From Flavobacteriales bacterium (GTDB lineage: Bacteria; Bacteroidota; Bacteroidia; Flavobacteriales_D; Crocinitomicaceae), in assembly GCA_947454525.1 (NCBI GenBank), contig CANGJM010000001.1:186001-250000 (forward strand): a DNA stretch of 64,000 nucleotides. The letters are read 5' to 3'. The notes under the pieces were generated by a model, which saw only the letters and a list, made by a program, of their open reading frames with translations, did not search any database and had not been told where the DNA came from. The translations under genes were made by a program, and so were the position numbers. Within the stretch, counting starts at the first letter, position 1. Every line of letters begins with the position of its first letter. Positions 7,842 to 15,455 of the stretch are shown here, one piece after another.

Positions 7842-8558
7842 ATGGAACATTTAAAGATTGCAAGTGATAATTACGTAGCGTTTACGTTTTTTATCGGAAC
7901 AATGGCCATGATGGCCGCATCAGTATTCTTCTTTTTTGAGTTAAACAACACGCCTCAAAAATGGAGAACATCCGTTTTAGTCTCTGGACTAATTACCTTC
8001 ATTGCAGCAGTACATTACTACTACATGAGAGGGTATAACCTAGAGACAGGAGATTCACCAACATTCTTCCGTTATGTTGACTGGATCTTAACAGTGCCAT
8101 TAATGTGTGTTGAGTTTTACTTAATTACCAAAAAAGCAGGTGCTAAAATCAGCTTACTTTGGAAATTGATTTTCGCTTCATTAGTGATGCTTGTTACTGG
8201 ATATTTTGGAGAAACAATCGACAGAGGGAACAGCGTAATGTGGGGTGTTCTTTCTGGAGCAGCTTACTTCTACATCGCTTACCTAGTTTGGTTCGGTGAA
8301 GTATCTAAATTAGCACAATCAGCTGGACCACAAGTTGCGAAAGCAACAAAAATCCTTGCTTGGTTTGTATTAGTTGGATGGGCGATTTATCCACTAGGAT
8401 ATATTCTTGGAACTCCAGGTGGATTATTTGGAATTAAATTAGTTTCTGATCCAGAAGCGGCTGTTAAAGCGATGGATATCGTTTACAACATTGCAGATGC
8501 GATCAATAAAATCGGATTCGGTTTGGTTATTTATGCATTAAGCAGAAAAGAGGACTAA
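7842..8558 (+). CDS. Proton-pumping rhodopsin (proteorhodopsin/xanthorhodopsin type), green-tuned, fenestrated
   Basis: 238 residues, seven helices, no signal peptide. By ungapped local alignment to green proteorhodopsin: His 58 (H75), Asp 80 (proton acceptor, D97), Thr 84 (T101) and Glu 91 (proton donor, E108) give the DTE motif of outward proton pumps. Met 88 is at the colour-tuning site 105, as in green-absorbing flavobacterial pumps. The retinal lysine lies in NIADAINKIGFG in helix G. Gly 135, after Trp 134, falls where green proteorhodopsin has Phe 152; xanthorhodopsin has a Gly there that opens a window for a carotenoid antenna. It should build proton-motive force in light. It sits downstream of the crtY-blh fusion and ends in a strong terminator. 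Confidence 0.96.
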   Translation: MEHLKIASDNYVAFTFFIGTMAMMAASVFFFFELNNTPQKWRTSVLVSGLITFIAAVHYYYMRGYNLETGDSPTFFRYVDWILTVPLMCVEFYLITKKAGAKISLLWKLIFASLVMLVTGYFGETIDRGNSVMWGVLSGAAYFYIAYLVWFGEVSKLAQSAGPQVAKATKILAWFVLVGWAIYPLGYILGTPGGLFGIKLVSDPEAAVKAMDIVYNIADAINKIGFGLVIYALSRKED

Positions 8559-8578
8559 ACACATCTACTTACATTAAG

Positions 8579-8616
8579 AAAGGGCAAAAACGAAAGCGTT
8601 TTTGCCCTTTTTCTTT
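8579..8616 (+). terminator. Strong intrinsic terminator after the rhodopsin gene
   Basis: A 14-bp perfect stem (AAAGGGCAAAAACG / CGTTTTTGCCCTTT) with loop AAAG is followed by a T-rich tail. It lies 20 bases after the rhodopsin stop and closes the retinal/rhodopsin unit. Confidence 0.93.
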
Positions 8617-8680
8617 TGCCCTAAATGCTAGAAATGATCCTAGCGCTATGGGATATCTTCTGTCTTTCCTCATAAAATGC

Positions 8681-8688
8681 TACCTTTG
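8681..8688 (+). promoter_or_regulatory. Likely -7 promoter element for phnA
   Basis: TACCTTTG is a perfect match to TAnnTTTG, 17 bases upstream of the phnA ATG and downstream of the rhodopsin terminator. The -33 region is T-rich but weak. Confidence 0.6.
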
Positions 8689-8705
8689 TTTGAAATACAA
8701 CAACT

Positions 8706-9050
8706 ATGTCAGAGGAATTAAAAGAATGTCCATCGTGTGAATCACCATACGGATACGCAACGGGAGAAAATCAATACATGTGTCCTGAATGTTCATTTGA
8801 ATGGACCATTGAACAAACTCCAACTTCGTCTGATGAATTGGTTGTGATGGATTGCAATGGTGTTCAATTACAAACCGGGGATTCCGTTGTTGTCATCAAA
8901 GACTTACCTGTAAAAGGAATGCCAAAATCCATAAAATCAGGAACCAAAGTGAAAAACATTCGATTGACGTTTGGCGATCATAACATTGACTGCAAAATCG
9001 ATGGATTCGGTGCCATGGGATTAAAATCAGAGTTTGTAAAAAAGGCTTAG
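8706..9050 (+). CDS. phnA: PhnA/YjdM-family zinc-ribbon protein
   Basis: 114 residues. An N-terminal zinc ribbon uses CPSC (8-11) and CPEC (27-30). It is followed by the conserved C-terminal domain: [40 protein letters not shown], and [20 protein letters not shown]. The length matches E. coli YjdM (formerly PhnA, about 111 residues). Despite the old name the family is not firmly tied to phosphonate use; no phn genes are nearby. It is a single-gene unit with its own TAnnTTTG promoter. Confidence 0.93.
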   Translation: MSEELKECPSCESPYGYATGENQYMCPECSFEWTIEQTPTSSDELVVMDCNGVQLQTGDSVVVIKDLPVKGMPKSIKSGTKVKNIRLTFGDHNIDCKIDGFGAMGLKSEFVKKA

Positions 9051-9155
9051 CAGAGTCCATTTGGATTCAATTTAATAATTGTATAATTTAGGCACAGTAA
9101 ATCAACGTGTTTCCCTGAAAGTAACACTACAAAATACTGAACCTAAACAAGCTAC

Positions 9156-10265
9156 ATGTCATACTATCCTCGCCGAAAATTCTTAAAAAATGGAATACAG
9201 GCTACTTTTTTGCTTGCTTTCAATCCCATTCAACGATTGTTTGCAGCGCCAAAAATGGCGGATGCTCTTCCTACATGGAATCAATTGGTTGAAATTGCCC
9301 GTTGGTGCCCGACCATACATAATCTTCAGCCGCATCAACTTAAAATCATCTCAGAAACAGAAGCTGAGCTGTATTATGACCCTAAGCGTCTTCTACCTAT
9401 TGGAGATCCCAATGCTGTTTTTGTTACCATTGCCTTAGCCATGTTCGTGGAACACCTGTCTATCGCTGCTGGACTTGACGGGTTTAAAGTTGAAATAGAT
9501 GAAGTATATGAAGCAGTGTCAACTAAAGCTACCGAATCGACTCGTTTTGCGCGATTAAAGTTGATTCCAACTGTCGAAAAGGAATCATTGCATGCATCGT
9601 TGATTATGAAACGACGTACCTCACGGCTGCATTACAACGGAAGGTCATTGTCAAAAGAAACCATCGATCGAATTCGTCAAGAAGCCCTTGCTTTTGAACA
9701 TGAATTTTTCCATTCTTCGGATCAAGAATTTGTTGATTTTGTCATCGATTTGAATCAACAAACCTTGTTTGAAGACTTAGAATCTAAACAGGGAAGAGAA
9801 GAATTACATCGCTTATTTCGCTACACTGATGAAGATGCCGCGCGCTTGAAGGACGGATTATGGTACAAGGCTATGGCATTTCCAGGGAACCTAATGCGTT
9901 CCGTTTTCGAAAATCATCAACGTTGGGAAAAAGGTGCGCGAAAGTTGGTTCTTGGCAATTATTATCAACATTCATTTAACGGAACAGCTTCAGTGTGTTG
10001 GTTTGGAGGCGCGTTTGACCGTCCAAAAGATTGGATCAACGCTGGAAAAATGTTTGCCCGAACGTGGTTAATCATGACAAAAGATAATGCATATATTCAT
10101 CCATTTGGATCTTTAATAACCAATCAAGGTGCTTATGCTCAAATCAATGAAAAGCTGACCCAGGCGTCTGGCACAAAGAAAATATGGATGATTTTTCGGG
10201 CTGGTTACTCAAACGAACCAGTGCGAAGTTTTCGTTTAAGCACAGAAGAAATCATTTTAAAATAA
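9156..10265 (+). CDS. Tat-exported nitroreductase-like flavoprotein
   Basis: 369 residues. The N-terminus YPRRKFLKNGIQATFLLAF is a twin-arginine signal (RRKFLK plus a hydrophobic stretch) ending near FAAPK, so the folded protein should be exported with its cofactor. The mature part resembles the Acg-like branch of nitroreductases: ARWCPTIHNLQPH near residue 50 (FMN phosphate contact region), an RRTSRLHYNGRSLS segment mid-protein, and GSLITNQGAYAQ toward the end. The substrate is unknown. The next gene, an adenylate-forming enzyme, begins 16 bases downstream, so the two form an operon. Confidence 0.75.
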   Translation: MSYYPRRKFLKNGIQATFLLAFNPIQRLFAAPKMADALPTWNQLVEIARWCPTIHNLQPHQLKIISETEAELYYDPKRLLPIGDPNAVFVTIALAMFVEHLSIAAGLDGFKVEIDEVYEAVSTKATESTRFARLKLIPTVEKESLHASLIMKRRTSRLHYNGRSLSKETIDRIRQEALAFEHEFFHSSDQEFVDFVIDLNQQTLFEDLESKQGREELHRLFRYTDEDAARLKDGLWYKAMAFPGNLMRSVFENHQRWEKGARKLVLGNYYQHSFNGTASVCWFGGAFDRPKDWINAGKMFARTWLIMTKDNAYIHPFGSLITNQGAYAQINEKLTQASGTKKIWMIFRAGYSNEPVRSFRLSTEEIILK

Positions 10266-10281
10266 AACCTAAACCTATCAT

Positions 10282-11784
10282 ATGCGACACCTATTCGTAC
10301 TTTTTTATGCGTGGTTGTTAGAACTTTACCGCAAACCTCTCATGCATTCCGATCGAGCAATGGCCTTGATATTTTTACCAGGATTTAATCGCTTGCGTTT
10401 GTATAACGCCAAAGCTCGGGCTTATGCGGAATTTATCAAAGCGAAAAGACGGGTTCCTGCTTATCGGGCCTTTTTGGAAGCAAATGGATTCAAAAGAGTT
10501 CGATTTAATGGCCTGGTTCCAAATATGCAGGATGTTCCGATAACTGACAAAGATAATTATGTGAAAATTTACTCCATGGATCAACGTTGTGTAGGAGGAA
10601 AAATGCCGATAAAAAATGTCATCATTGATGAATCTTCGGGAAGTAGTGGTACAGCAACAAATTGGGCAAGAGGAAAGAAAGAACGAAAACGAAATGCACG
10701 AATTATTCAATTTGGAATGAAGAATTTGTTGGGACGAAACCCTTTGTTCATTATTAATGCTTTCGCACTTGGTCCTTGGGCCACTGGGGTAAACATTACA
10801 ATGGGATGTGTGACTTTTTCCAAATTGAAATCGCTGGGCCCGGATGAAACGAAAATTCAGAATACCATCAAACAATTTGGAACTGATCATCATTATGTGG
10901 TCATGGGATATCCACCCTTTTTAAAATTATTGGTTGATCATTCGGACATCAATTGGAAAGAATACAACGTTTCCTTCATTTTCGGAGGTGAATCCATGTC
11001 TGAAGGCATGCGCGATTACTTAATGAGTAAGGGAATTCGACGTATATATAGTTCACTTGGGGCGTCAGATTTAGAATTAAACATTTCTGCGGAAAATGAC
11101 TTTACGATTAGTTTGCGCCGCTTATTGCGTTCAAATGAGGTTTTTCGAAATCGAATAACACGTCATACAGGCGCTTTACCAATGATCTTTCAATATAATC
11201 CGACAGATTTTTTAATCGAAACGACTGAAGAAGGTGAATTGGTTATCTCCATTGGTCGTCCAGATTATATTGCGCCCAAAATCCGCTATAACATTCACGA
11301 TCGTGGACATGTTTTGCCAATGAAGGAATTAAAGGCCATCCTTAAAGAACTAGCAATCGACGAATCTCAATTAGTGAAGGCTCAAACGGATTTACCCTTA
11401 TTATTGCATTATGGAAGAGCGGATTCAACGGTTTCTTTTTTTGGCGCTAATATTAGTCCAACGGATATTCAAGAAACAATATACAATTCAAGCATGTTTT
11501 CCGATGTAGTGAACTCATTTTGCATCGGTATCAATGAAAACGATGAAGGAGATAAACAACTAGTGATTTCCCTAGAATTACAACAGAATCAGTCTGAAGA
11601 ATCACTTGAAATGGGATTGGCTCAAAGCGAATTTTTTGGTCAATTGGCGAAAATAAATCAAGATTTCCGTGAAGCGAAAAAAATGGCATCAAAAGACGAT
11701 CAAACTGTTTTATGTTTTTATCCATTTCACACCGGTCCATTTGAAGACCGTGACATTCGCATTAAGGCGAAGTATTTTCAATAA
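10282..11784 (+). CDS. Phenylacetate-CoA ligase / CapK-like adenylate-forming enzyme
   Basis: 500 residues. The ATP-binding loop reads IIDESSGSSGTATNWARG near residue 115. The second motif FIFGGESMSEGMRDYL, followed by RIYSSLGASDLELNIS, corresponds to the PaaK GGE...YG-type core, and ISIGRPDYIAPKIRYNIHDRG to the TGD/RY-D-ADP hinge region. Such enzymes activate a carboxylate as AMP ester and often form a CoA thioester. The N-terminus (FYAWLLELYRKP) is hydrophobic but looks like a helix, not a signal. It pairs with the nitroreductase-like gene upstream; the substrate cannot be inferred. Confidence 0.75.
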   Translation: MRHLFVLFYAWLLELYRKPLMHSDRAMALIFLPGFNRLRLYNAKARAYAEFIKAKRRVPAYRAFLEANGFKRVRFNGLVPNMQDVPITDKDNYVKIYSMDQRCVGGKMPIKNVIIDESSGSSGTATNWARGKKERKRNARIIQFGMKNLLGRNPLFIINAFALGPWATGVNITMGCVTFSKLKSLGPDETKIQNTIKQFGTDHHYVVMGYPPFLKLLVDHSDINWKEYNVSFIFGGESMSEGMRDYLMSKGIRRIYSSLGASDLELNISAENDFTISLRRLLRSNEVFRNRITRHTGALPMIFQYNPTDFLIETTEEGELVISIGRPDYIAPKIRYNIHDRGHVLPMKELKAILKELAIDESQLVKAQTDLPLLLHYGRADSTVSFFGANISPTDIQETIYNSSMFSDVVNSFCIGINENDEGDKQLVISLELQQNQSEESLEMGLAQSEFFGQLAKINQDFREAKKMASKDDQTVLCFYPFHTGPFEDRDIRIKAKYFQ

Positions 11785-11791
11785 TATAGAT

Positions 11792-11819
11792 TTTGCGTAA
11801 ACAAATAATCTTGTCTTTG
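11792..11819 (+). promoter_or_regulatory. Possible promoter of the photolyase operon
   Basis: A TTTG at 11792-11795 and TGTCTTTG at 11812-11819 (one mismatch to TAnnTTTG) are spaced as expected for -33 and -7 elements. They end 16 bases before the first gene of the operon. Confidence 0.45.
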
Positions 11820-11835
11820 TGTTATTCAACTGAAT

Positions 11836-12123
11836 ATGTTGAACACCATGGAACTCACACAAGTCGACATCGATCGCATCATCGAAATGGCATGGGAAGA
11901 CCGAACGCCATTTGAGGCTATTTTCGCCCAATTTGGAAAAACGGAAACTCAGGTTATTGCATTGATGCGCAAGGAATTAAAGCGAAGTAGCTTTATTCTT
12001 TGGCGCGACCGTGTGAATAGTGGTGTGAGTTTGAAACATGCCAAAAAACGAAACCCAGAAATTCAACGCTTCAAATGTTCTCGTCAAACAAGTATTTCGA
12101 TGAACAAAATCAGTAAGCGCTGA
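11836..12123 (+). CDS. TIGR03643/DUF2805 family protein
   Basis: 95 residues. The sequence DIDRIIEMAWEDRTPFEAI, FGKTETQVIALMRKEL, SSFILWRDRVNSG, KHAKKR and FKCSRQTSIS is the TIGR03643 (DUF2805) pattern. It looks like a small basic helix-turn-helix-like protein with a basic C-terminus. The family is known mainly from its link to photolyase/cryptochrome genes, and here it is the first gene of such an operon, sharing one base with the next start (TGATG). An internal Met (MELTQ, 11848) is an equally good start. DNA binding or regulation is inference. Confidence 0.85.
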   Translation: MLNTMELTQVDIDRIIEMAWEDRTPFEAIFAQFGKTETQVIALMRKELKRSSFILWRDRVNSGVSLKHAKKRNPEIQRFKCSRQTSISMNKISKR

Positions 12124-13226
12124 TGAAATTCCCCACAACATATTCCGAAATTCTTCAACGAATACAGAACCTTGACCCGATTCGTTATGGCGAGACAAGA
12201 AATCACCTTTCAGGTGATGTCAGTTATTTGTCGCCCTATATTTCTCGGGGAGTCATCAGTACAAAGATGGTTTTGGAATCCATGTTGTCAAAAGGATTTC
12301 AACTCGAAGAAATAGAAAGCTTAGCTAAAGAATTGTGTTGGAGAGATTACTTCCAACGTGTGGCGCAAGTAAAGGACGTACAGGAGGACCTGAAATTTCA
12401 ACAGTACGATGTACTTCACGATGAAATCCCCAGTAACGTTGTCATTGCTGAAACAGGAATTCAAGGAATTGACCAGGCGATTCGAGATTTGTATGCGCAC
12501 GGATACATGCACAATCATGCGCGAATGTATACGGCATCCCTCGTGTGTAATGTGGCAAAATCTCGTTGGAAACTGCCGTCGAAATGGATGTATTACCATT
12601 TACTAGATGGAGATTTTGCGAGTAACGCGTGTAGTTGGCAGTGGGTCGCTGGATCGAATAGCAGTAAGAAATACTATGCCAATCAAGAAAACATCAATCG
12701 GTATATGTCCACCCAACAACACGGGACCTTCATGGATCGAAGCTACGAGTCTTTTGAGTCGATGTCTGTACCAAAAGAATTGGCTACGACACAAGTCACA
12801 TCTTTCCCAGTGAATCTTCCCTCGCAGGGCCCATTGAAAGTGGATAAGAATCTTCCTACTTTCTTGTATACGTATTACAACATGGATCCAACATGGCACC
12901 AAGGGATTGACGGCAACCGTATTTTATTGCTTGAACCTTCGTTTTTCGAACAGTATCCAGTTAGCGATAAGTGCCTTGATTTCTTACTGAAGTTGGGCGA
13001 GAATATTCCTGGAATTCAAGTTTACGTCGGTTCTTTTGATGTACTAGTGATTGAATACGGACTCTCCAACTGTGTATTCAAAGAACACCCATTAACCAAA
13101 CATTTTCAAGGGAAATCCGAATCGAGAGATTGGATTTGTCCGGAAGTCACAGGATATTACCCTTCCTTTTTTGCCTATTGGAAACAAGTTAAAAAGCAAT
13201 TAACCAGTAATCTACCTACTGCATGA
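12123..13226 (+). CDS. Photolyase/cryptochrome FAD-domain protein without N-terminal antenna domain
   Basis: 367 residues. It begins directly in the FAD-binding helical domain: GDVSYLSPYISRGVIST near 30-46, LCWRDYFQRVAQ, GYMHNHARMYTASLV, and HLLDGDFASNACSWQWVAGS, which are the canonical FAD pocket and catalytic-domain signatures. The roughly 130-residue alpha/beta antenna domain that normally precedes it is missing. Instead the C-terminus (from about 240) has an alpha/beta-like segment: GNRILLLEPSFF, YPVSDKCLDFLLKLGENIPG, IQVYVGSFDVL and EHPLTKHFQG. This resembles part of the antenna domain moved to the other end. It is co-translated with TIGR03643 and the flavin reductase. Whether it repairs DNA or signals is unknown. 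Confidence 0.85.
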   Translation: MKFPTTYSEILQRIQNLDPIRYGETRNHLSGDVSYLSPYISRGVISTKMVLESMLSKGFQLEEIESLAKELCWRDYFQRVAQVKDVQEDLKFQQYDVLHDEIPSNVVIAETGIQGIDQAIRDLYAHGYMHNHARMYTASLVCNVAKSRWKLPSKWMYYHLLDGDFASNACSWQWVAGSNSSKKYYANQENINRYMSTQQHGTFMDRSYESFESMSVPKELATTQVTSFPVNLPSQGPLKVDKNLPTFLYTYYNMDPTWHQGIDGNRILLLEPSFFEQYPVSDKCLDFLLKLGENIPGIQVYVGSFDVLVIEYGLSNCVFKEHPLTKHFQGKSESRDWICPEVTGYYPSFFAYWKQVKKQLTSNLPTA

Positions 13227-13852
13227 TCCTAGATAGTGAAATCCTACAAACCCAAGATAGTCGTTACCGCGCAACGCTCATCAATTCATTAGCTGGTGTG
13301 AAACAGGCTTTTTTGATTGGCAGTAAATCCTCTGCGGGGCATTCAAACTTGGCGATATTTAATTCCCTCATTCACATTGGTGCGAATCCACCATTGTGGG
13401 GATTTTTGTGTCGTCCCGATACGGTAAAACGTGACACTCTTCAAAATATCTTGGAGACAGGTGAGTACTCCTTCAATTTTGTCTCGCATTCGGATTCCGA
13501 GAAAGCACATCAAACGTCCGCAAAATATGCACAGGAAGAATCTGAATTTGTTGCGGTTGGATTCGAGGAACAATACTACGAAGGATTTTCCGCTCCGTTT
13601 GTGGCCGATGCTCCAATCAAGATAGGAATGAAGTTCGTGGAAAAGGTAGACATTGCTATTAACGGAACGATACTCGTAATTGGAAGTATTTCCTTTATCG
13701 ATATCGATGAAAAACTCATAGCGCCCGATGGATTTGTTCATTTAGATCAGGCCGAACTGCTCAATTGTTCGGGATTAGATGCCTATTACGAAACACGTCT
13801 CATACATCGGTTATCTTATGCTAAAACAGATAAATGGCCGAGCAAACTATAG
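13223..13852 (+). CDS. Flavin reductase family protein (FMN-binding split barrel)
   Basis: 209 residues; start overlaps the previous stop (ATGA). [20 protein letters not shown] and [15 protein letters not shown] are the flavin-binding part of the flavin reductase-like split barrel; [19 protein letters not shown] follows. It should bind FMN and use NAD(P)H to reduce flavin. In this operon it could supply reduced flavin to, or reduce, the photolyase/cryptochrome proteins encoded on both sides; that link is inference from gene order. It overlaps the next gene by 19 bases. Confidence 0.85.
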   Translation: MILDSEILQTQDSRYRATLINSLAGVKQAFLIGSKSSAGHSNLAIFNSLIHIGANPPLWGFLCRPDTVKRDTLQNILETGEYSFNFVSHSDSEKAHQTSAKYAQEESEFVAVGFEEQYYEGFSAPFVADAPIKIGMKFVEKVDIAINGTILVIGSISFIDIDEKLIAPDGFVHLDQAELLNCSGLDAYYETRLIHRLSYAKTDKWPSKL

Positions 13853-15315
13853 AAAAACAAGAAATTGTTGTTGTTTGGTTTAAGCGTGATTTACGATTTA
13901 CGGATCACGAGGCTTTGTTTCATGCACAAAAGCAAGCACTTCCTATATTATTAATGTACTGCTTTGAGCCTTCTGTCATGGCCTACCACGATAGCGATGT
14001 TCGTCATTGGCGCTTTATTTATCAGTCTTTACGCGAAATGAATGAGAAACTGTCGGAGCTTGATTCACAGTTGTATTTGTTTCATTCGGAAGCACTTCCA
14101 TTGTTTGACGCCTTACAAGAATCGTACACCATTAAAACGATTTACTCACATCAAGAGGTGGGGAATAACTTGACTTTTCGACGGGATAAATCGGTTCAGA
14201 AGTTTTGTGACGAGCATCAAATTACTTGGAATGAGTACACCCACAATGCCGTGCAACGCGGTGGAAATTCTCGTTTGGACTGGGAGAAAAGGTGGAAATC
14301 CATCATGGAAAAAGAACCCTTTTTAGTTTCCGAAACTGATTGGGACATTCTATCCTTAAGTGAAACAAACTATGCGCAATTGAAGGGAATTCCTTTGTCA
14401 GCGGAAATCACTACAGATCATTCCAGTTTTCAGCCAGGAGGAGAGTCCGTTGCATGGAAATATTTAGACAGTTTTTTAAAAAAACGAAGTGTGAACTACG
14501 CCAATCACATTTCAAAACCGGCATTGAGTCGTAAAAGTTGTAGCCGTATTTCTCCGTATTTGAGTTATGGAAATATCAGCATGCGGATGGTTTATCAATA
14601 TACGATGCAGCATTACAAGACATCGACACACAAACGTGCCTTGTCCCAGTTTATTTCTCGTTTGAATTGGCACTGTCATTTTATTCAAAAGTTCGAGGAT
14701 GAATGTCGCATCGAATTTGAACCCTTCAACAAGGCCTATTTGGGAGTAGAAAAACCAAAAAATGACGATTATTTAGATGCTTGGCATTCGGCGAAAACGG
14801 GAATTCCCTTGATCGATGCTTGTTTGCGTTGTTTGATGGAAACGGGATACATCAACTTTCGAATGCGTGCGATGTTGGTGTCGTTTTATGTCTTTAACTT
14901 ACGTCAGGACTGGAGAGAACTTCATTTTCTTGCGCGACTCTTTTTGGATTACGAACCAGGAATTCATTACCCGCAGATTCAAATGCAAGCCGGACTCACC
15001 GGAATCAACATCATCCGCATTTACAATCCAATTAAGAATTCTAAAAAGCATGATCCCGATGGGGAATTCATCCGAAAATGGGTGCCTGAATTGGCGGAAA
15101 TCCCGGTCGAATTTATTCATGAACCTTGGTTATTAAGTGAGATGGAACAAACACTTTATTCGTTCAGAATAGGAATAAATTATCCTGCACCAATCGTTGA
15201 CTTGGAAGAAACCCAACGAAGTTCGAGTGAAGAGGTGTGGTCCTTTCGGAAGGGATTAGCCGTAAAAGCGGACGCCAAACGCATTGTAAAAAAACACGTC
15301 AATCCGCGCAAATGA
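13834..15315 (+). CDS. Cryptochrome/photolyase with a divergent FAD pocket
   Basis: 493 residues. The N-terminal antenna domain is clear ([17 protein letters not shown] at 13-29, then [17 protein letters not shown]). In the FAD domain [20 protein letters not shown] and [19 protein letters not shown] are in place. Two usual hallmarks are changed: HNRxRM is replaced by NFRMR (341-345), and the DGD..N..WQW block is replaced by [16 protein letters not shown] (372-387). [19 protein letters not shown] and WVPEL at the end are normal. This belongs to a subgroup distinct from classical CPD photolyases; repair activity cannot be assumed. It overlaps the flavin reductase gene and its stop overlaps the next start. 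Confidence 0.9.
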   Translation: MAEQTIEKQEIVVVWFKRDLRFTDHEALFHAQKQALPILLMYCFEPSVMAYHDSDVRHWRFIYQSLREMNEKLSELDSQLYLFHSEALPLFDALQESYTIKTIYSHQEVGNNLTFRRDKSVQKFCDEHQITWNEYTHNAVQRGGNSRLDWEKRWKSIMEKEPFLVSETDWDILSLSETNYAQLKGIPLSAEITTDHSSFQPGGESVAWKYLDSFLKKRSVNYANHISKPALSRKSCSRISPYLSYGNISMRMVYQYTMQHYKTSTHKRALSQFISRLNWHCHFIQKFEDECRIEFEPFNKAYLGVEKPKNDDYLDAWHSAKTGIPLIDACLRCLMETGYINFRMRAMLVSFYVFNLRQDWRELHFLARLFLDYEPGIHYPQIQMQAGLTGINIIRIYNPIKNSKKHDPDGEFIRKWVPELAEIPVEFIHEPWLLSEMEQTLYSFRIGINYPAPIVDLEETQRSSSEEVWSFRKGLAVKADAKRIVKKHVNPRK

Positions 15316-15455
15316 AACAACGAAAAAAGAGCGATTTACCTGAGAAAATCTGTCAGACTTGTCAGCGTCCCTTTACTTGGAGAAAGAAATGGGAGAAAGT
15401 CTGGGATGAAGTAAAATATTGCAGTGATAAATGTCGAATGAATAAAGCAAAATGA
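15312..15455 (+). CDS. DUF2256 small zinc-finger-like protein
   Basis: 47 residues: [20 protein letters not shown], then [11 protein letters not shown] and VKYCSDKCR. Two Cys pairs (CQTC and CSDKC) around the W-rich centre suggest a small treble-clef or zinc-ribbon fold. This matches DUF2256, a tiny family often next to photolyase/cryptochrome genes. It overlaps the previous stop (ATGA) and the next start, so it is tightly coupled to both photolyase homologues. Function unknown; nucleic-acid binding is plausible from its basic, zinc-binding nature. Confidence 0.88.
   Translation: MKQRKKSDLPEKICQTCQRPFTWRKKWEKVWDEVKYCSDKCRMNKAK

Noticed and set aside
10375..10893. 172-codon open frame antisense to the PaaK-like gene
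   Set aside because: It lies fully inside a well-supported gene on the other strand and its sequence has no recognisable domain or signal.
13343..13741. 132-codon open frame antisense to the flavin reductase gene
   Set aside because: A shadow frame inside a conserved coding region, with no family features.
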